A program made the position numbers and the translations under genes. The notes beneath the pieces are model-generated. The model was given only the letters and a program-made list of their open reading frames with translations. It was not told the DNA's origin and did no database searches. This document shows positions 1 through 7,151 of a DNA stretch of 14,883 bases, one piece after another (within the stretch, counting starts at the first letter, position 1; every line of letters starts with the position of its first letter). Source of the DNA: JBGSOW01 sp041738875 (GTDB taxonomy: Bacteria > Patescibacteriota > Dojkabacteria > CALFHW01); the NCBI GenBank assembly GCA_041738875.1, contig JBGSOW010000020.1, positions 1 through 14,883 of the forward strand. Reading direction: 5' to 3'.

Positions 1-13
1 AAAGGAGGTATTT

Positions 14-178
14 ATGAGAGAATTACAAACCTAAAGTGATCGGCTTCCGCTGCGAATTCAGCACTTAGTAAAAGGAAACATATTTCCGTATATAGCAATA
101 ATATTGGCTAGTATCTTTGGTATTATATTATTCGAATTTTATAATCCCCGAAATGGATGGATGCGTTTTTGGCCTTAA
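14..178 (+). pseudogene. Broken short membrane-protein ORF behind a strong Shine-Dalgarno
   Basis: The sequence AAAGGAGG at 2-9 sits five bases before the ATG at 14, a textbook ribosome binding site and the only strong one in the window. The frame reads six codons (MRELQT), meets TAA at 32-34, then stays open in the same frame to TAA at 176-178. The downstream part contains one hydrophobic segment, about NIFPYIAIILASIFGIILF, that would span a membrane. From about position 123 the DNA is antisense to typA, so the last 18 or so codons are probably chance. I do not recognise a family. It could be a gene with a nonsense mutation, a short leader peptide, or chimeric assembly. The SD usage is unlike the neighbouring genes, which hints at foreign origin. 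Confidence 0.3.
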
Positions 179-383
179 TCGTAATACCACGTTCACGTTC
201 AAGCTCGCCACTATCCATAATCTGCTCCTGCGACATCTCGTCTTGATTTGCCCTAAACAGATTACTTTGCTTCAAAAATGCATCTACCAAAGTCGTTTTA
301 CCATGGTCAACGTGAGCTATAATTGCTATATTCCTAATTTTCTCTTGTGTGTTTTGCGTACTATTCTGATCCATAACTAGCAT
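123..383 (-). pseudogene. typA: typA/bipA 5' fragment (ribosome-associated GTPase), truncated
   Basis: Encodes the first 86 residues of a TypA/BipA translational GTPase, a ribosome-binding EF-G relative of about 600 residues. Visible are the P-loop AHVDHGKTT (residues 23-31) and the TypA switch I stretch MDSGELERERGITIKA (56-71). The protein then breaks off after KIRII, exactly where the G3 motif DTPGH should follow, because the next codon on this strand is TAA. About 85% of the protein, including the rest of the G domain, is missing and is not in the other frames of the first 122 bases. The fragment cannot be a working GTPase. The ATG at 383 was taken; a second ATG three codons later is also possible. 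Either a real rearrangement cut the gene or the left end of the window is an assembly chimera. Confidence 0.85.
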
Positions 384-386
384 TTT

Positions 387-463
387 ACCACTAATAGCCG
401 AATTTAGTGACTATATTGCGTTTTTATTTACATAAATCAACTATTGACCACTAAAGCCGAATT
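387..463. promoter_or_regulatory. Pair of direct repeats in the divergent typA / 502-gene promoter region
   Basis: ACCACTAATAGCCGAATT (387-404) recurs as ACCACTAAAGCCGAATT (447-463), differing by one inserted base. The first copy forms part of a dyad CACTAA-N9-TTAGTG (389-409) directly upstream of the typA start. The second overlaps the -35 box and spacer of the promoter for the gene at 502. This placement, one copy per divergent gene, suits a shared operator, but no regulator is identified. Confidence 0.4.
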
Positions 464-473
464 GTTGTATAAT
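444..473 (+). promoter_or_regulatory. Sigma70-type promoter for the gene at 502
   Basis: TTGACC (444-449), an 18-bp spacer and a perfect TATAAT (468-473) form a near-consensus vegetative promoter. Transcription would start near 480, leaving a leader of about 22 nt before the ATG at 502 with no Shine-Dalgarno. Confidence 0.75.
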
Positions 474-501
474 ATATAATGGCTATATTACAGAATTATA
501 A

Positions 502-1998
502 ATGAGTCACATGTGTACTGAAATTCCACAAAGTCCTTCCCCCCAATATATAGAGATAAACCGATCAGACCCACTTTGTGCAAGAAATGAGACAAGTTGG
601 TTAAAAACCATCGTAGCTGAACTAATGTCAGGTCAAATTGGTTCTATAAAGGATGGGACTATTGGACCGAAAACGACAGATTATCAAACATTTGCGACAT
701 TACAAGGACAAATGATCTTTGTACATAATGCGTCGCAACCGGGCGTAAGTACATCACAAAGGTTGTCGCTTCTACCACGAGTGGCTTTTGGGTTAAGGGA
801 TATAACTAATTGTGACTCAAATTTACCATCTGCTAATCAAAATGAAGATGACTATAATGCATACCAAAGAGGTGAAATCCTTGCCCATGCAAGTGGTGAA
901 GAAATCCATGTGTCTAAATATCTATTCATAATGCTTAGTATGTTAGATTATCAAATCGAAGCTATACAAAGACAAAAACAACCATTAGATACCACAAATA
1001 TCGAAGGTCTTCGAGAAAGGAGGGAGTTATTACAAAATAATATAAATCAAATGAGGCAAAATCCCAAACTTTCGCCTACTTTTTACTTGGAGGAGACTAT
1101 TTATTACAGTAAAAGAGACCCATTTTCTCATTTACCTGAGACTTGTGAAAGGATTTCAGAAAACTATCACAGAATTCAAAATCTAGATGAACAAACTAGA
1201 AACAAGTTGTATGATTCGATTTTATACAATACATATCTTACCAATACTGATCTAGTCTTATTGTATATTGAGGATTCTAGGGAACTACTGGATAACTATG
1301 GTGTACAGACAAGATTTCTTACTCTAGCAGGTGGAATCGGCGGATCTATGGGTTTAGAAATGATTAATACAGTTCTAGATTATGTTGATAAGACTCAGCC
1401 GATTCAATCAGATATAGTTTCTAAAATCGCAACAGCTGCTGGTAAATTAGGAGGCCACGAAGGTGTAGAGATACTTCAATTAATATTAAATGACTATGAG
1501 TACATCCGTGGAGATTTCAAACCGCTTTCACTTTGTAGCATAGCAAGTGCCGCCGGTAAGATTGGTGGAACTGAAGGTGCAGAGATTATCCATAGAATAT
1601 TAGCTAAGAAAAATGATATAAGAGATAGTAGATCTAAAGTGCTTTCACAAATTGCTATTTCAGCAGGGCAAATGAAAGGGGATAGGGGAAGTGAAATCTT
1701 ACTTGCTCTTTTAAAAGAAAGTAACGATTTTGGTGACGATGAAGCAAAAGTTTACAGTAACATTGCAATAGAAGCATGTAGACTAGGAGATAAAGGAGGC
1801 ATAGCAATTCTGCAAAGGCTTTTAAATAGTAATTTTGACTTTGGACAATACCATGAAGAAACACTATTCTTTTTGGCAGAAACAATACGAGAAATGGCAA
1901 TTCTAGACGCTGCAATAATTTTCAAAAGTCTCCTAAAAGTATATGTAAGGAATACCATCAATCATCTTACTCACAGACTCTCAACCAGATCTCGCTGA
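502..1998 (+). CDS. Unrecognised protein with C-terminal HEAT-like helical repeats
   Basis: A 498-residue protein of unknown function. There is no signal peptide or membrane segment, so it is probably cytoplasmic. Residues 1 to about 270 match nothing I know; a glutamine- and asparagine-rich stretch lies around 150-190. From about 272 to 485 there are roughly six repeats of 37-38 residues, each built on a core like IAxxAGKxGGxEGxEILxxLL, for example at IATAAGKLGG, IASAAGKIGG and IAISAGQMKG. This pattern is typical of alpha-solenoid HEAT or PBS-lyase-type repeats, which mostly bind proteins. The last copy has lost the AG/GG signature and caps the array. It has its own strong promoter and stands alone, divergent from the broken typA and convergent with the ABC permease gene. 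A second ATG at 511 is an alternative start. The gene is surely coding; a scaffold or binding role is inference. Confidence 0.8.
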   Translation: MSHMCTEIPQSPSPQYIEINRSDPLCARNETSWLKTIVAELMSGQIGSIKDGTIGPKTTDYQTFATLQGQMIFVHNASQPGVSTSQRLSLLPRVAFGLRDITNCDSNLPSANQNEDDYNAYQRGEILAHASGEEIHVSKYLFIMLSMLDYQIEAIQRQKQPLDTTNIEGLRERRELLQNNINQMRQNPKLSPTFYLEETIYYSKRDPFSHLPETCERISENYHRIQNLDEQTRNKLYDSILYNTYLTNTDLVLLYIEDSRELLDNYGVQTRFLTLAGGIGGSMGLEMINTVLDYVDKTQPIQSDIVSKIATAAGKLGGHEGVEILQLILNDYEYIRGDFKPLSLCSIASAAGKIGGTEGAEIIHRILAKKNDIRDSRSKVLSQIAISAGQMKGDRGSEILLALLKESNDFGDDEAKVYSNIAIEACRLGDKGGIAILQRLLNSNFDFGQYHEETLFFLAETIREMAILDAAIIFKSLLKVYVRNTINHLTHRLSTRSR

Positions 1999-2048
1999 TT
2001 TCAGGGAGATCTCACGCACACATCTTTGATATTAGAATCAAATATCAA
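1987..2048. terminator. Two hairpins between convergent genes
   Basis: AGATCTC (1987-1993) pairs with GAGATCT (2006-2012) across a 12-nt loop spanning the stop of the upstream gene. TTGATATT (2026-2033) pairs with AATATCAA (2041-2048) across a 7-nt loop spanning the stop codon of the permease. They lie between two converging genes only 39 bp apart. Neither is followed by a clear T-run, so they are weak terminator candidates at best. Confidence 0.3.
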
Positions 2049-2883
2049 TATCTCTCCTAGAGAAATAGACGTTGCCGAGCAGGAATAGTACCACAGTCGC
2101 AAGTAAAATTAATAGAACATAAAGCATGTTAATCTGTCCATTTACACCTAATGAGTCGATTGCTAGATAGTAAAACAAATTCATATATTTCATCAATTCC
2201 GGAACACCCTCAAGGAGATAAATACTGTTGATTACGAATGTCATTATTGCAATAGCAATAACAGTTGCCAAAGAAGCCATCGAGTTAAGAGTTACACTTA
2301 CCAAATAGCTAAGCGCAAGGATAAATACCGACCAAACTGATGTAACTAAGATTAATTTAGCGAAATAGTCAAAAGGTATATTGCTAAACGGTTCGACAAG
2401 TAAAAAACACAATGCTGATACAACTATGATAAGCGCATTTGTAATAACTAGGCCTGAAGCCGCTGCCATAAATTTAGAAATACCAATACTGAATCTACTC
2501 AAAGGTTTACTAAGCAAAAAAACTAGAGTTCTATCCTCAATACCTTTGGCAATCAAACCCGTTCCCCAAAATGAGGCGTATATTGCAACTGCAAAGAGGT
2601 AAATTACAGTAAATTGGGAATTGAAATATCCAGGAATTGTAGCCAGCGCGCTGGCACTAGAACCAAAAGCCGAAAACAATTCTGGAGGCAAAACTTCAAC
2701 CAATGAAATAAGTTCATCAGCATTATCACGTATTACCGGGTAAACCAGGATAACCATGACTGACAAAGAAACCCAAATCAGCGACCAAAAGGTTATACTT
2801 TTTACTTTGTCTCTAATTTCTCTTTTATATATTTCCCACACAGAACTTTTCCCAAATAATTTAATTACTTTTATAAAAATCAA
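2038..2883 (-). CDS. ABC transporter permease (ABC-2 type)
   Basis: A 281-residue integral membrane protein with about six predicted transmembrane helices: near 29-51, one around FTVIYLFAVAIYASFWG, one around GLVITNALIIVVSALCFLLV, then three more to the C terminus, which ends SRRDIDI in the cytoplasm. The long extracytoplasmic loop after helix 1 and the segment EDRTLVFLLSKPLSRF after helix 2 are typical of ABC-2 permeases. The start lies inside the 3' end of the ATPase gene (23-nt overlap), so the two are surely co-translated and form one exporter or membrane-remodelling complex. The substrate cannot be read from sequence; relatives export lipids, antibiotics or peptides. Confidence 0.85.
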   Translation of the reverse strand: MIFIKVIKLFGKSSVWEIYKREIRDKVKSITFWSLIWVSLSVMVILVYPVIRDNADELISLVEVLPPELFSAFGSSASALATIPGYFNSQFTVIYLFAVAIYASFWGTGLIAKGIEDRTLVFLLSKPLSRFSIGISKFMAAASGLVITNALIIVVSALCFLLVEPFSNIPFDYFAKLILVTSVWSVFILALSYLVSVTLNSMASLATVIAIAIMTFVINSIYLLEGVPELMKYMNLFYYLAIDSLGVNGQINMLYVLLILLATVVLFLLGNVYFSRRDIDI

Positions 2884-3763
2884 AAAAAGTTTCTTCTAAA
2901 GAAGGGGATTCGATATAAAACTCCCAGTGCTTGCTTGCGATTAGTAATTTCAAAACATCTTCAACGTGTTTGACATATGCATCAACCTGATTCCCGTTTG
3001 TAACGATTCTAACCTCAGCAAGTTTATTTAATTTTTCTACTAATTCTTTGTTAGGTGAAATAACTCTTACCCGTTTTTCAAGTTTGCTGATAACTTCGTC
3101 TGTAGAATCATCAAAAATAATTTTACTTTCTTTGATCATGATAACGCGGGAGCATATTGCTTTTACTTCATTTAGATTATGAGAGGAAAGAAAGACTGTT
3201 TTGCCTTCAGCTGCTTTACGTTTTAAAAGTTGCCCTATGATTGTTTGCATTAGAGGGTCTAGTCCAGAGGTCGGTTCGTCCAGAATGATAAGATCCGGAT
3301 CATGCAGAAGCGCAAGCACAACTCCAACTTTTCTTTTGTTGCCAAGAGAAAGTTTACTCGCGATTTTTTTTGTATCAAGGTCTAGTTCTTTGGCGAGTCT
3401 TTTCCCGTAGGCAACTAACTTATCTTTATGATTATTTTTCCCTGATATACTTGCTGCATAATCAATATAGTATTCAGCATTATATTTTTCCGAGAAGCCA
3501 TTTTCGGCTGGCAGAAAACCAATCCTAGAGAGTAGGGGATATCTGTCTTTATGACTATTTATCTCTGTCTCAAATATCTTCATTGTCCCGCTTTGCGGTG
3601 AAACAAGCCCCATAACCATCTCGATAGTTGTGGATTTTCCTGCACCATTTGGCCCGATAAATCCGACAATTTCGCCTGGAGCTATCTTTAGAGATATATT
3701 TTTTGCGCCTTTTTTCGGAGCATACAACTTGGTTAAATTTTCTAATTCTAGAACGTAATTCAT
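2861..3763 (-). CDS. ABC transporter ATP-binding protein (ABC-2 exporter type)
   Basis: A 300-residue nucleotide-binding subunit powering the adjacent permease. Walker A is GPNGAGKST (37-45), the ABC signature is the variant LSLGNKRK (138-145), Walker B is DLIILDE (157-163), the D-loop is SGLD (166-169) and the H-loop histidine is in LSSHNLNE near 195. The Q-loop position reads LPAENG in place of the usual Q-containing motif, as in some exporter-type ATPases. The C-terminal extension after about 220 ends in the SLEETFFDF element seen in this subfamily. A TAAAAT box lies about 12 nt before the ATG with no Shine-Dalgarno, so the pair may be expressed separately from the dehydrogenase 68 bp upstream. 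Confidence 0.92.
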   Translation of the reverse strand: MNYVLELENLTKLYAPKKGAKNISLKIAPGEIVGFIGPNGAGKSTTIEMVMGLVSPQSGTMKIFETEINSHKDRYPLLSRIGFLPAENGFSEKYNAEYYIDYAASISGKNNHKDKLVAYGKRLAKELDLDTKKIASKLSLGNKRKVGVVLALLHDPDLIILDEPTSGLDPLMQTIIGQLLKRKAAEGKTVFLSSHNLNEVKAICSRVIMIKESKIIFDDSTDEVISKLEKRVRVISPNKELVEKLNKLAEVRIVTNGNQVDAYVKHVEDVLKLLIASKHWEFYIESPSLEETFFDFYKSN

Positions 3764-3831
3764 ATCTGTATAAATATTTTAGCTTTTAGCGGATCTGCTG
3801 TCTAGCAACCTATCCAATGACTGTAACTGGT

Positions 3832-4599
3832 CTATTGTCTATTCATAATGAAGCCAGCGTAAGTCTGGTCGATTGGCATGATTTCGATGTTGTCGATATT
3901 TACTCTTAAAGGTTGGTCGATTATCCACTTTATAGTATTTGCAATGTCTACTGCTTGTAGAGCTCTTGTTCTTTCGTATACTTGCTTTGCTTTTTCTACG
4001 TCACCCTTGAACCTAATTATAGAGAATTCTGTTTCAGCAGCTCCTGGTTCGATATTGCTTACTTTGATATCAGTTCCTGCTAAATCAGCCCTTAAATTCC
4101 TTGAAAATTGCCTGATAAATGCTTTAGATGCCCCATACACATTTCCTCTAGGGTAGGGCGCGCTACCTGCAACCGATCCTATATTTATAATCAACCCGCT
4201 ATTTCTCGCTTTCATCAATTTTAAGCCTAAATTTGTGAAATAAACCAGACCTTTGTTGTTTGTGTCTATCATTATCTCCCAGTCATCTAGATCTGAATCT
4301 TGTGCGAGGTCTAAACCACTTGCTAAACCTGCGTTATTTACTAAAACATCTATTTCTCTAAACCCTTCTGGTAAATTTGCGAACAAATTCTCAACTTCTA
4401 CTCTCCGACTTACATCTACTTGTTCGATATGCACTTCAATATTTGGGATTGCGCTCAACTCTTGTCTCAATTCACTAAGTTTTTCTATTCTTCTAGCAAC
4501 TAGAATCAATTTATGCCCGTCCTTAGCAAGCACCCTTGCAGCCTCAGCTCCAAAACCTGCCGATGCACCTGTGATAAGAATTGTCTTAACTTCGTTCAT
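3832..4599 (-). CDS. ydfG: Short-chain dehydrogenase/reductase, YdfG-like
   Basis: A full-length 255-residue SDR. The Rossmann glycine motif is GASAGFG (11-17), the ARR at 35-37 after the second strand fits NADP(H) preference, NNAG is at 88-91, and the catalytic residues are N114, S142, Y155 and K159 (YGASK). The segment IEPGAAETEF followed by FKGD near 184-200 and the tail MPIDQTYAGF...NRQ closely resemble E. coli YdfG, an NADP-dependent 3-hydroxy acid dehydrogenase acting on serine, allo-threonine and malonic semialdehyde. The substrate here is inferred from that likeness. TATAAT lies six bases before the ATG, so the mRNA is predicted to be leaderless. The gene lies 49 bp downstream of the deacetylase gene. 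Confidence 0.88.
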   Translation of the reverse strand: MNEVKTILITGASAGFGAEAARVLAKDGHKLILVARRIEKLSELRQELSAIPNIEVHIEQVDVSRRVEVENLFANLPEGFREIDVLVNNAGLASGLDLAQDSDLDDWEIMIDTNNKGLVYFTNLGLKLMKARNSGLIINIGSVAGSAPYPRGNVYGASKAFIRQFSRNLRADLAGTDIKVSNIEPGAAETEFSIIRFKGDVEKAKQVYERTRALQAVDIANTIKWIIDQPLRVNIDNIEIMPIDQTYAGFIMNRQ

Positions 4600-4605
4600 A
4601 TGAGT

Positions 4606-4634
4606 ATTATAGTTGGATTGAGTTAAAAATTAAA
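4606..4634 (-). promoter_or_regulatory. Promoter giving a leaderless ydfG-like mRNA
   Basis: On the minus strand TTTAAT (4634-4629), a 17-bp spacer and TATAAT (4611-4606) precede the ATG at 4599 by six bases. The expected transcription start coincides with the A of ATG, and no Shine-Dalgarno exists. The -10 is perfect, the -35 poor. Confidence 0.6.
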
Positions 4635-4648
4635 CATTATGCATTAGA

Positions 4649-5395
4649 CTAATTAAATCCACTTATCTGGAAACCTAACTTCTCCAACTCCTTCTTGAAA
4701 GATTTGTCAGTAAGAAGCTTGATATCTCTTTCCCGGTCATACAGAAGAGAAGAGTAGCTCTTTAGTTGTGCATCTACATAAGCTGGGTGGAAAAATATTT
4801 CAGTTGTAGTGTTTTCCTCGATACTAGAAAGATCATGCAAAAAGCCTGCGTATGCTTCATCGTAACTTCCGACAATGCGCTCGAATATATAATCTGTGAT
4901 CATAACTCCGTTGTCGATTAATTCTTGATTTACATCTTCGCCTGCGCTATTGCCATCTGAAAATGCCCACGATCTCCTTACATAGATTTTGTTTTTGACT
5001 GCATAATCGCTTATGACTTTTACAATTTTTGGGTGTAAATGACAATTTTTATGTCCATTGATATGGGTTGGTATTCTGCCGACTAAATCTTCAAACCTTT
5101 TTAATTCATCCTCAACCCTAGCTGATAGTTTTTCTGCAGTGGATTCCTCTAGCAACTTCTTATAGTCATCTGTTCTAAAATATTTGCCAGTTCCTACTAT
5201 GTCATTTAAGGTGATATGAATCCCCAAACCTTCGATATTGTTATCTAATGCCACCCGCACACCTTCAACTGTCGCAGGCGAATCCAACATCAAAGACATT
5301 TCAGTTAAAATACCGCTTTGATATGTCTCCAGACAACCTTTGTTGATACCACTAGTGAAACCAAAATCATCAGCAACAACAATTAATTTTTTCAT
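4649..5395 (-). CDS. ChbG/YdjC-family carbohydrate deacetylase
   Basis: A 248-residue protein of the YdjC/ChbG/HpnK family, metal-dependent enzymes that remove acetyl groups from amino sugars such as chitooligosaccharides. The N-terminal VVADDFG (6-12) supplies the catalytic and metal-binding aspartates, GIHITLN (58-64) the first metal histidine, and THINGHKNCHLHP (110-122) the histidine cluster; the family more often has Asp where N113 stands. No signal peptide is visible, so action in the cytoplasm on imported or recycled sugars is likely. Length is typical. It has its own promoter, divergent from the carrier gene at 5555, and may read through into the ydfG-like gene. The specific substrate is unknown. 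Confidence 0.85.
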   Translation of the reverse strand: MKKLIVVADDFGFTSGINKGCLETYQSGILTEMSLMLDSPATVEGVRVALDNNIEGLGIHITLNDIVGTGKYFRTDDYKKLLEESTAEKLSARVEDELKRFEDLVGRIPTHINGHKNCHLHPKIVKVISDYAVKNKIYVRRSWAFSDGNSAGEDVNQELIDNGVMITDYIFERIVGSYDEAYAGFLHDLSSIEENTTTEIFFHPAYVDAQLKSYSSLLYDRERDIKLLTDKSFKKELEKLGFQISGFN

Positions 5396-5442
5396 AATTT
5401 GTAAATCTGGATTATTAATTCCATATATTTGAGTATACCCGT

Positions 5443-5470
5443 ATTATACTTTCTACATTCGTCTGTGCAA
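5443..5470 (-). promoter_or_regulatory. Sigma70-type promoter for the deacetylase gene
   Basis: On the minus strand TTGCAC (5470-5465), a 16-bp spacer and TATAAT (5448-5443) form a good promoter. The leader to the ATG at 5395 would be about 40 nt and lacks a Shine-Dalgarno, so this gene is not leaderless, unlike its neighbours. Confidence 0.65.
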
Positions 5471-5515
5471 ATTATTTTTCGATAAAAGATACATGCGAAT
5501 TTAGCTTGAGGTTGG

Positions 5516-5544
5516 TTGAAATAATCATTGGCGCGATTTATAAT
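5516..5544 (+). promoter_or_regulatory. Promoter of the AEC carrier gene; decides its start
   Basis: TTGAAA (5516-5521), a 17-bp spacer and TATAAT (5539-5544) give an almost consensus promoter. Transcription should begin near 5551, four bases before the ATG at 5555. The in-frame TTG at 5528 lies upstream of the transcript and cannot be the start if this promoter is used. Confidence 0.75.
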
Positions 5545-5554
5545 TACAAATCGC

Positions 5555-6490
5555 ATGGAAATTATTATAAATCAAATCTTTAATATGGCTCCGCTTATTC
5601 TACTGATAGTTATTGGCTATCTGAGTGGGAAACTTTTGAAAATTAAAGAGTATTCTCTGATTTCCAAATTGATTTTATATGTATTTACACCAATCGTTGC
5701 GTTTAATGCTATCAGCAATGTTGAATCACGCACGGAATTATTCATACTGCCAGTTATATTCCTAGCGACAACATCAGGTATCGCGCTATTTTATAAATTC
5801 GCACTTTCTAGATTAGTAAAAACTGATAGTAAATTAATCAATACTCTTGCATATAGCGCAGGATCAGGTAACGTTGCCTTTTACGGAGTACCAGCAGTAT
5901 TGATATTACTTGGTGAAGAGTTTTTACCAATTATTTTGATAAGTATGATCGGGTACATAATTTACGATAGCTCAGTCGGATATCTGATCATGACTGGACA
6001 AAAATTCGATCTGAAAGGCATAATTGTAAAATTACTAAAATTCCCTCCATTTATTGCAATTATTCTTGGATTATTATTTTTACTACTAAGAATTAACTTG
6101 TCGGGAATCGCTACCTATCAATTCATAGTGCAGAATTCACAGACAACAATGGCTACTTTGGGGATATTCTTGATTGGCCTTGCAGTTTCAAATTTGAAAA
6201 TTAGTATTGACTACTTTTATCTGCTTGCAATATCTATAGCAAAAGTAGTAATTAACCCTTTGTTGATTTTATTAATTTTACTCTTCGATAAATACACACT
6301 TGGAATTTTTACTAATTATGCAAATACTTTGGTCTTGATCGCCTCGGTCCCAGTGGCGACAAACTCAGTAATCCTCGCAACTCAATTTACGCAGAAAGAA
6401 CAAATCGCATCCCTAGGCGTTTTAGTTATTGTAATACTCTCGATAATAAGTATCCCGCTGTGGCAGTTGATCGTAGACGCTTTGATCTAG
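5555..6490 (+). CDS. AEC-family (auxin efflux carrier-like) membrane transporter
   Basis: A hydrophobic protein of 311 residues from the chosen ATG, the usual length for bacterial AEC permeases (malate, auxin-type organic acid carriers). The two-bundle layout is visible: about five hydrophobic helices, a polar linker around TGQKFDLKGIIVKLL, then five more. Family hallmarks are GYLSGKLLKI near the N terminus, the conserved asparagine/proline regions FYGVPAV and VPVATNSVILATQF, and a final hydrophobic helix. It probably exports or imports an organic anion across the cytoplasmic membrane; the substrate is unknown. The frame is open back to a TTG at 5528, but the promoter places the transcript start after it. 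It diverges from the deacetylase gene and converges on the CYTH gene. Confidence 0.85.
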   Translation: MEIIINQIFNMAPLILLIVIGYLSGKLLKIKEYSLISKLILYVFTPIVAFNAISNVESRTELFILPVIFLATTSGIALFYKFALSRLVKTDSKLINTLAYSAGSGNVAFYGVPAVLILLGEEFLPIILISMIGYIIYDSSVGYLIMTGQKFDLKGIIVKLLKFPPFIAIILGLLFLLLRINLSGIATYQFIVQNSQTTMATLGIFLIGLAVSNLKISIDYFYLLAISIAKVVINPLLILLILLFDKYTLGIFTNYANTLVLIASVPVATNSVILATQFTQKEQIASLGVLVIVILSIISIPLWQLIVDALI

Positions 6491-6508
6491 ACTAGGGCAG
6501 GGGGATTA

Positions 6509-7072
6509 TCATGCAAAACGCCAGTTTTTGAAACGTTTAATCACATCTTCTTTGGACATATTATGCTCCTTCATATAGATCTCGAGTGTGGAAGTGAAGA
6601 TGGCGTCAGTCCACGAGAAACCTAATTTACTTGCGACATCTCTCACTGCTTGCTCGGAACCAGCTTCAATTTCGATATATGGTTTAAGTTCGGGGCATGT
6701 GTCGATTACGATTTCAGCACCATCCAATCCCCAAACTTCTCTGTATTTTTCTTGGTAATAGTCGCCTTTTAGCCCTGCGGATTCAAGGATATCAACTACA
6801 GTTTGGAAATCTGAAACTTCGACTTGCAATTCTTTTTGGTCATCAATGCCACCATCTTTTCTGGCATGACGCTTGGCCGCAAATTTAATTTTTCCAAATT
6901 CATCTCGTACTCGCAAATAGTGTATATCCGTAAATCCATTTGTCCAATTTGTAAACTGAACCAAAGGCATGAGGGTTTCAGGGTGAATTAATTTCGCACC
7001 AATATTTTCCAACCCTTCACGAATCTCATCTTTATTTATAGGATAAAATTTCGCCTCAAATTCCGTTTTCAT
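6509..7072 (-). CDS. CYTH-domain protein (class IV adenylate cyclase / thiamine triphosphatase-like)
   Basis: A 187-residue soluble protein made of one CYTH (triphosphate tunnel) domain. The signature ExExK is EFEAK at residues 4-8. Basic and acidic residues lining the tunnel are visible at R54/R56 (LRVRDE), K61/K63/K67, E81, D124 (IDTCPEL) and E134/E136 (YIEIEAG). CYTH proteins bind triphosphates with a divalent metal and include adenylate cyclase CyaB, thiamine triphosphatase and inorganic triphosphatases; the sequence does not show which this is. Length and order of motifs are complete. The gene converges with the AEC gene 18 bp away and diverges from the FkbM gene. Confidence 0.85.
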   Translation of the reverse strand: MKTEFEAKFYPINKDEIREGLENIGAKLIHPETLMPLVQFTNWTNGFTDIHYLRVRDEFGKIKFAAKRHARKDGGIDDQKELQVEVSDFQTVVDILESAGLKGDYYQEKYREVWGLDGAEIVIDTCPELKPYIEIEAGSEQAVRDVASKLGFSWTDAIFTSTLEIYMKEHNMSKEDVIKRFKNWRFA

Positions 7073-7111
7073 GGCATTTGATAAAATTAGTTTATATAAA
7101 TCGAAATCACA

Positions 7112-7140
7112 TTGATAAATTATACATATGCTAATATAAA
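7112..7140 (+). promoter_or_regulatory. Promoter of the FkbM-family gene
   Basis: TTGATA (7112-7117), a 17-bp spacer and TATAAA (7135-7140) precede the ATG at 7152 by 11 bases, giving a predicted leader of about five nucleotides and no Shine-Dalgarno. Confidence 0.6.
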
Positions 7141-7151
7141 TCTAGCTAATT

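Noticed and set aside
117..380. 87-codon plus-strand reading frame over the typA fragment
   Set aside because: It is antisense to a recognisable GTPase sequence with intact P-loop, so it is a shadow frame.
1996..1998. Possible UGA recoding (as in Gracilibacteria/SR1)
   Set aside because: The 498-residue gene and the permease end at TGA with no meaningful continuation, and no gene has internal TGA codons.
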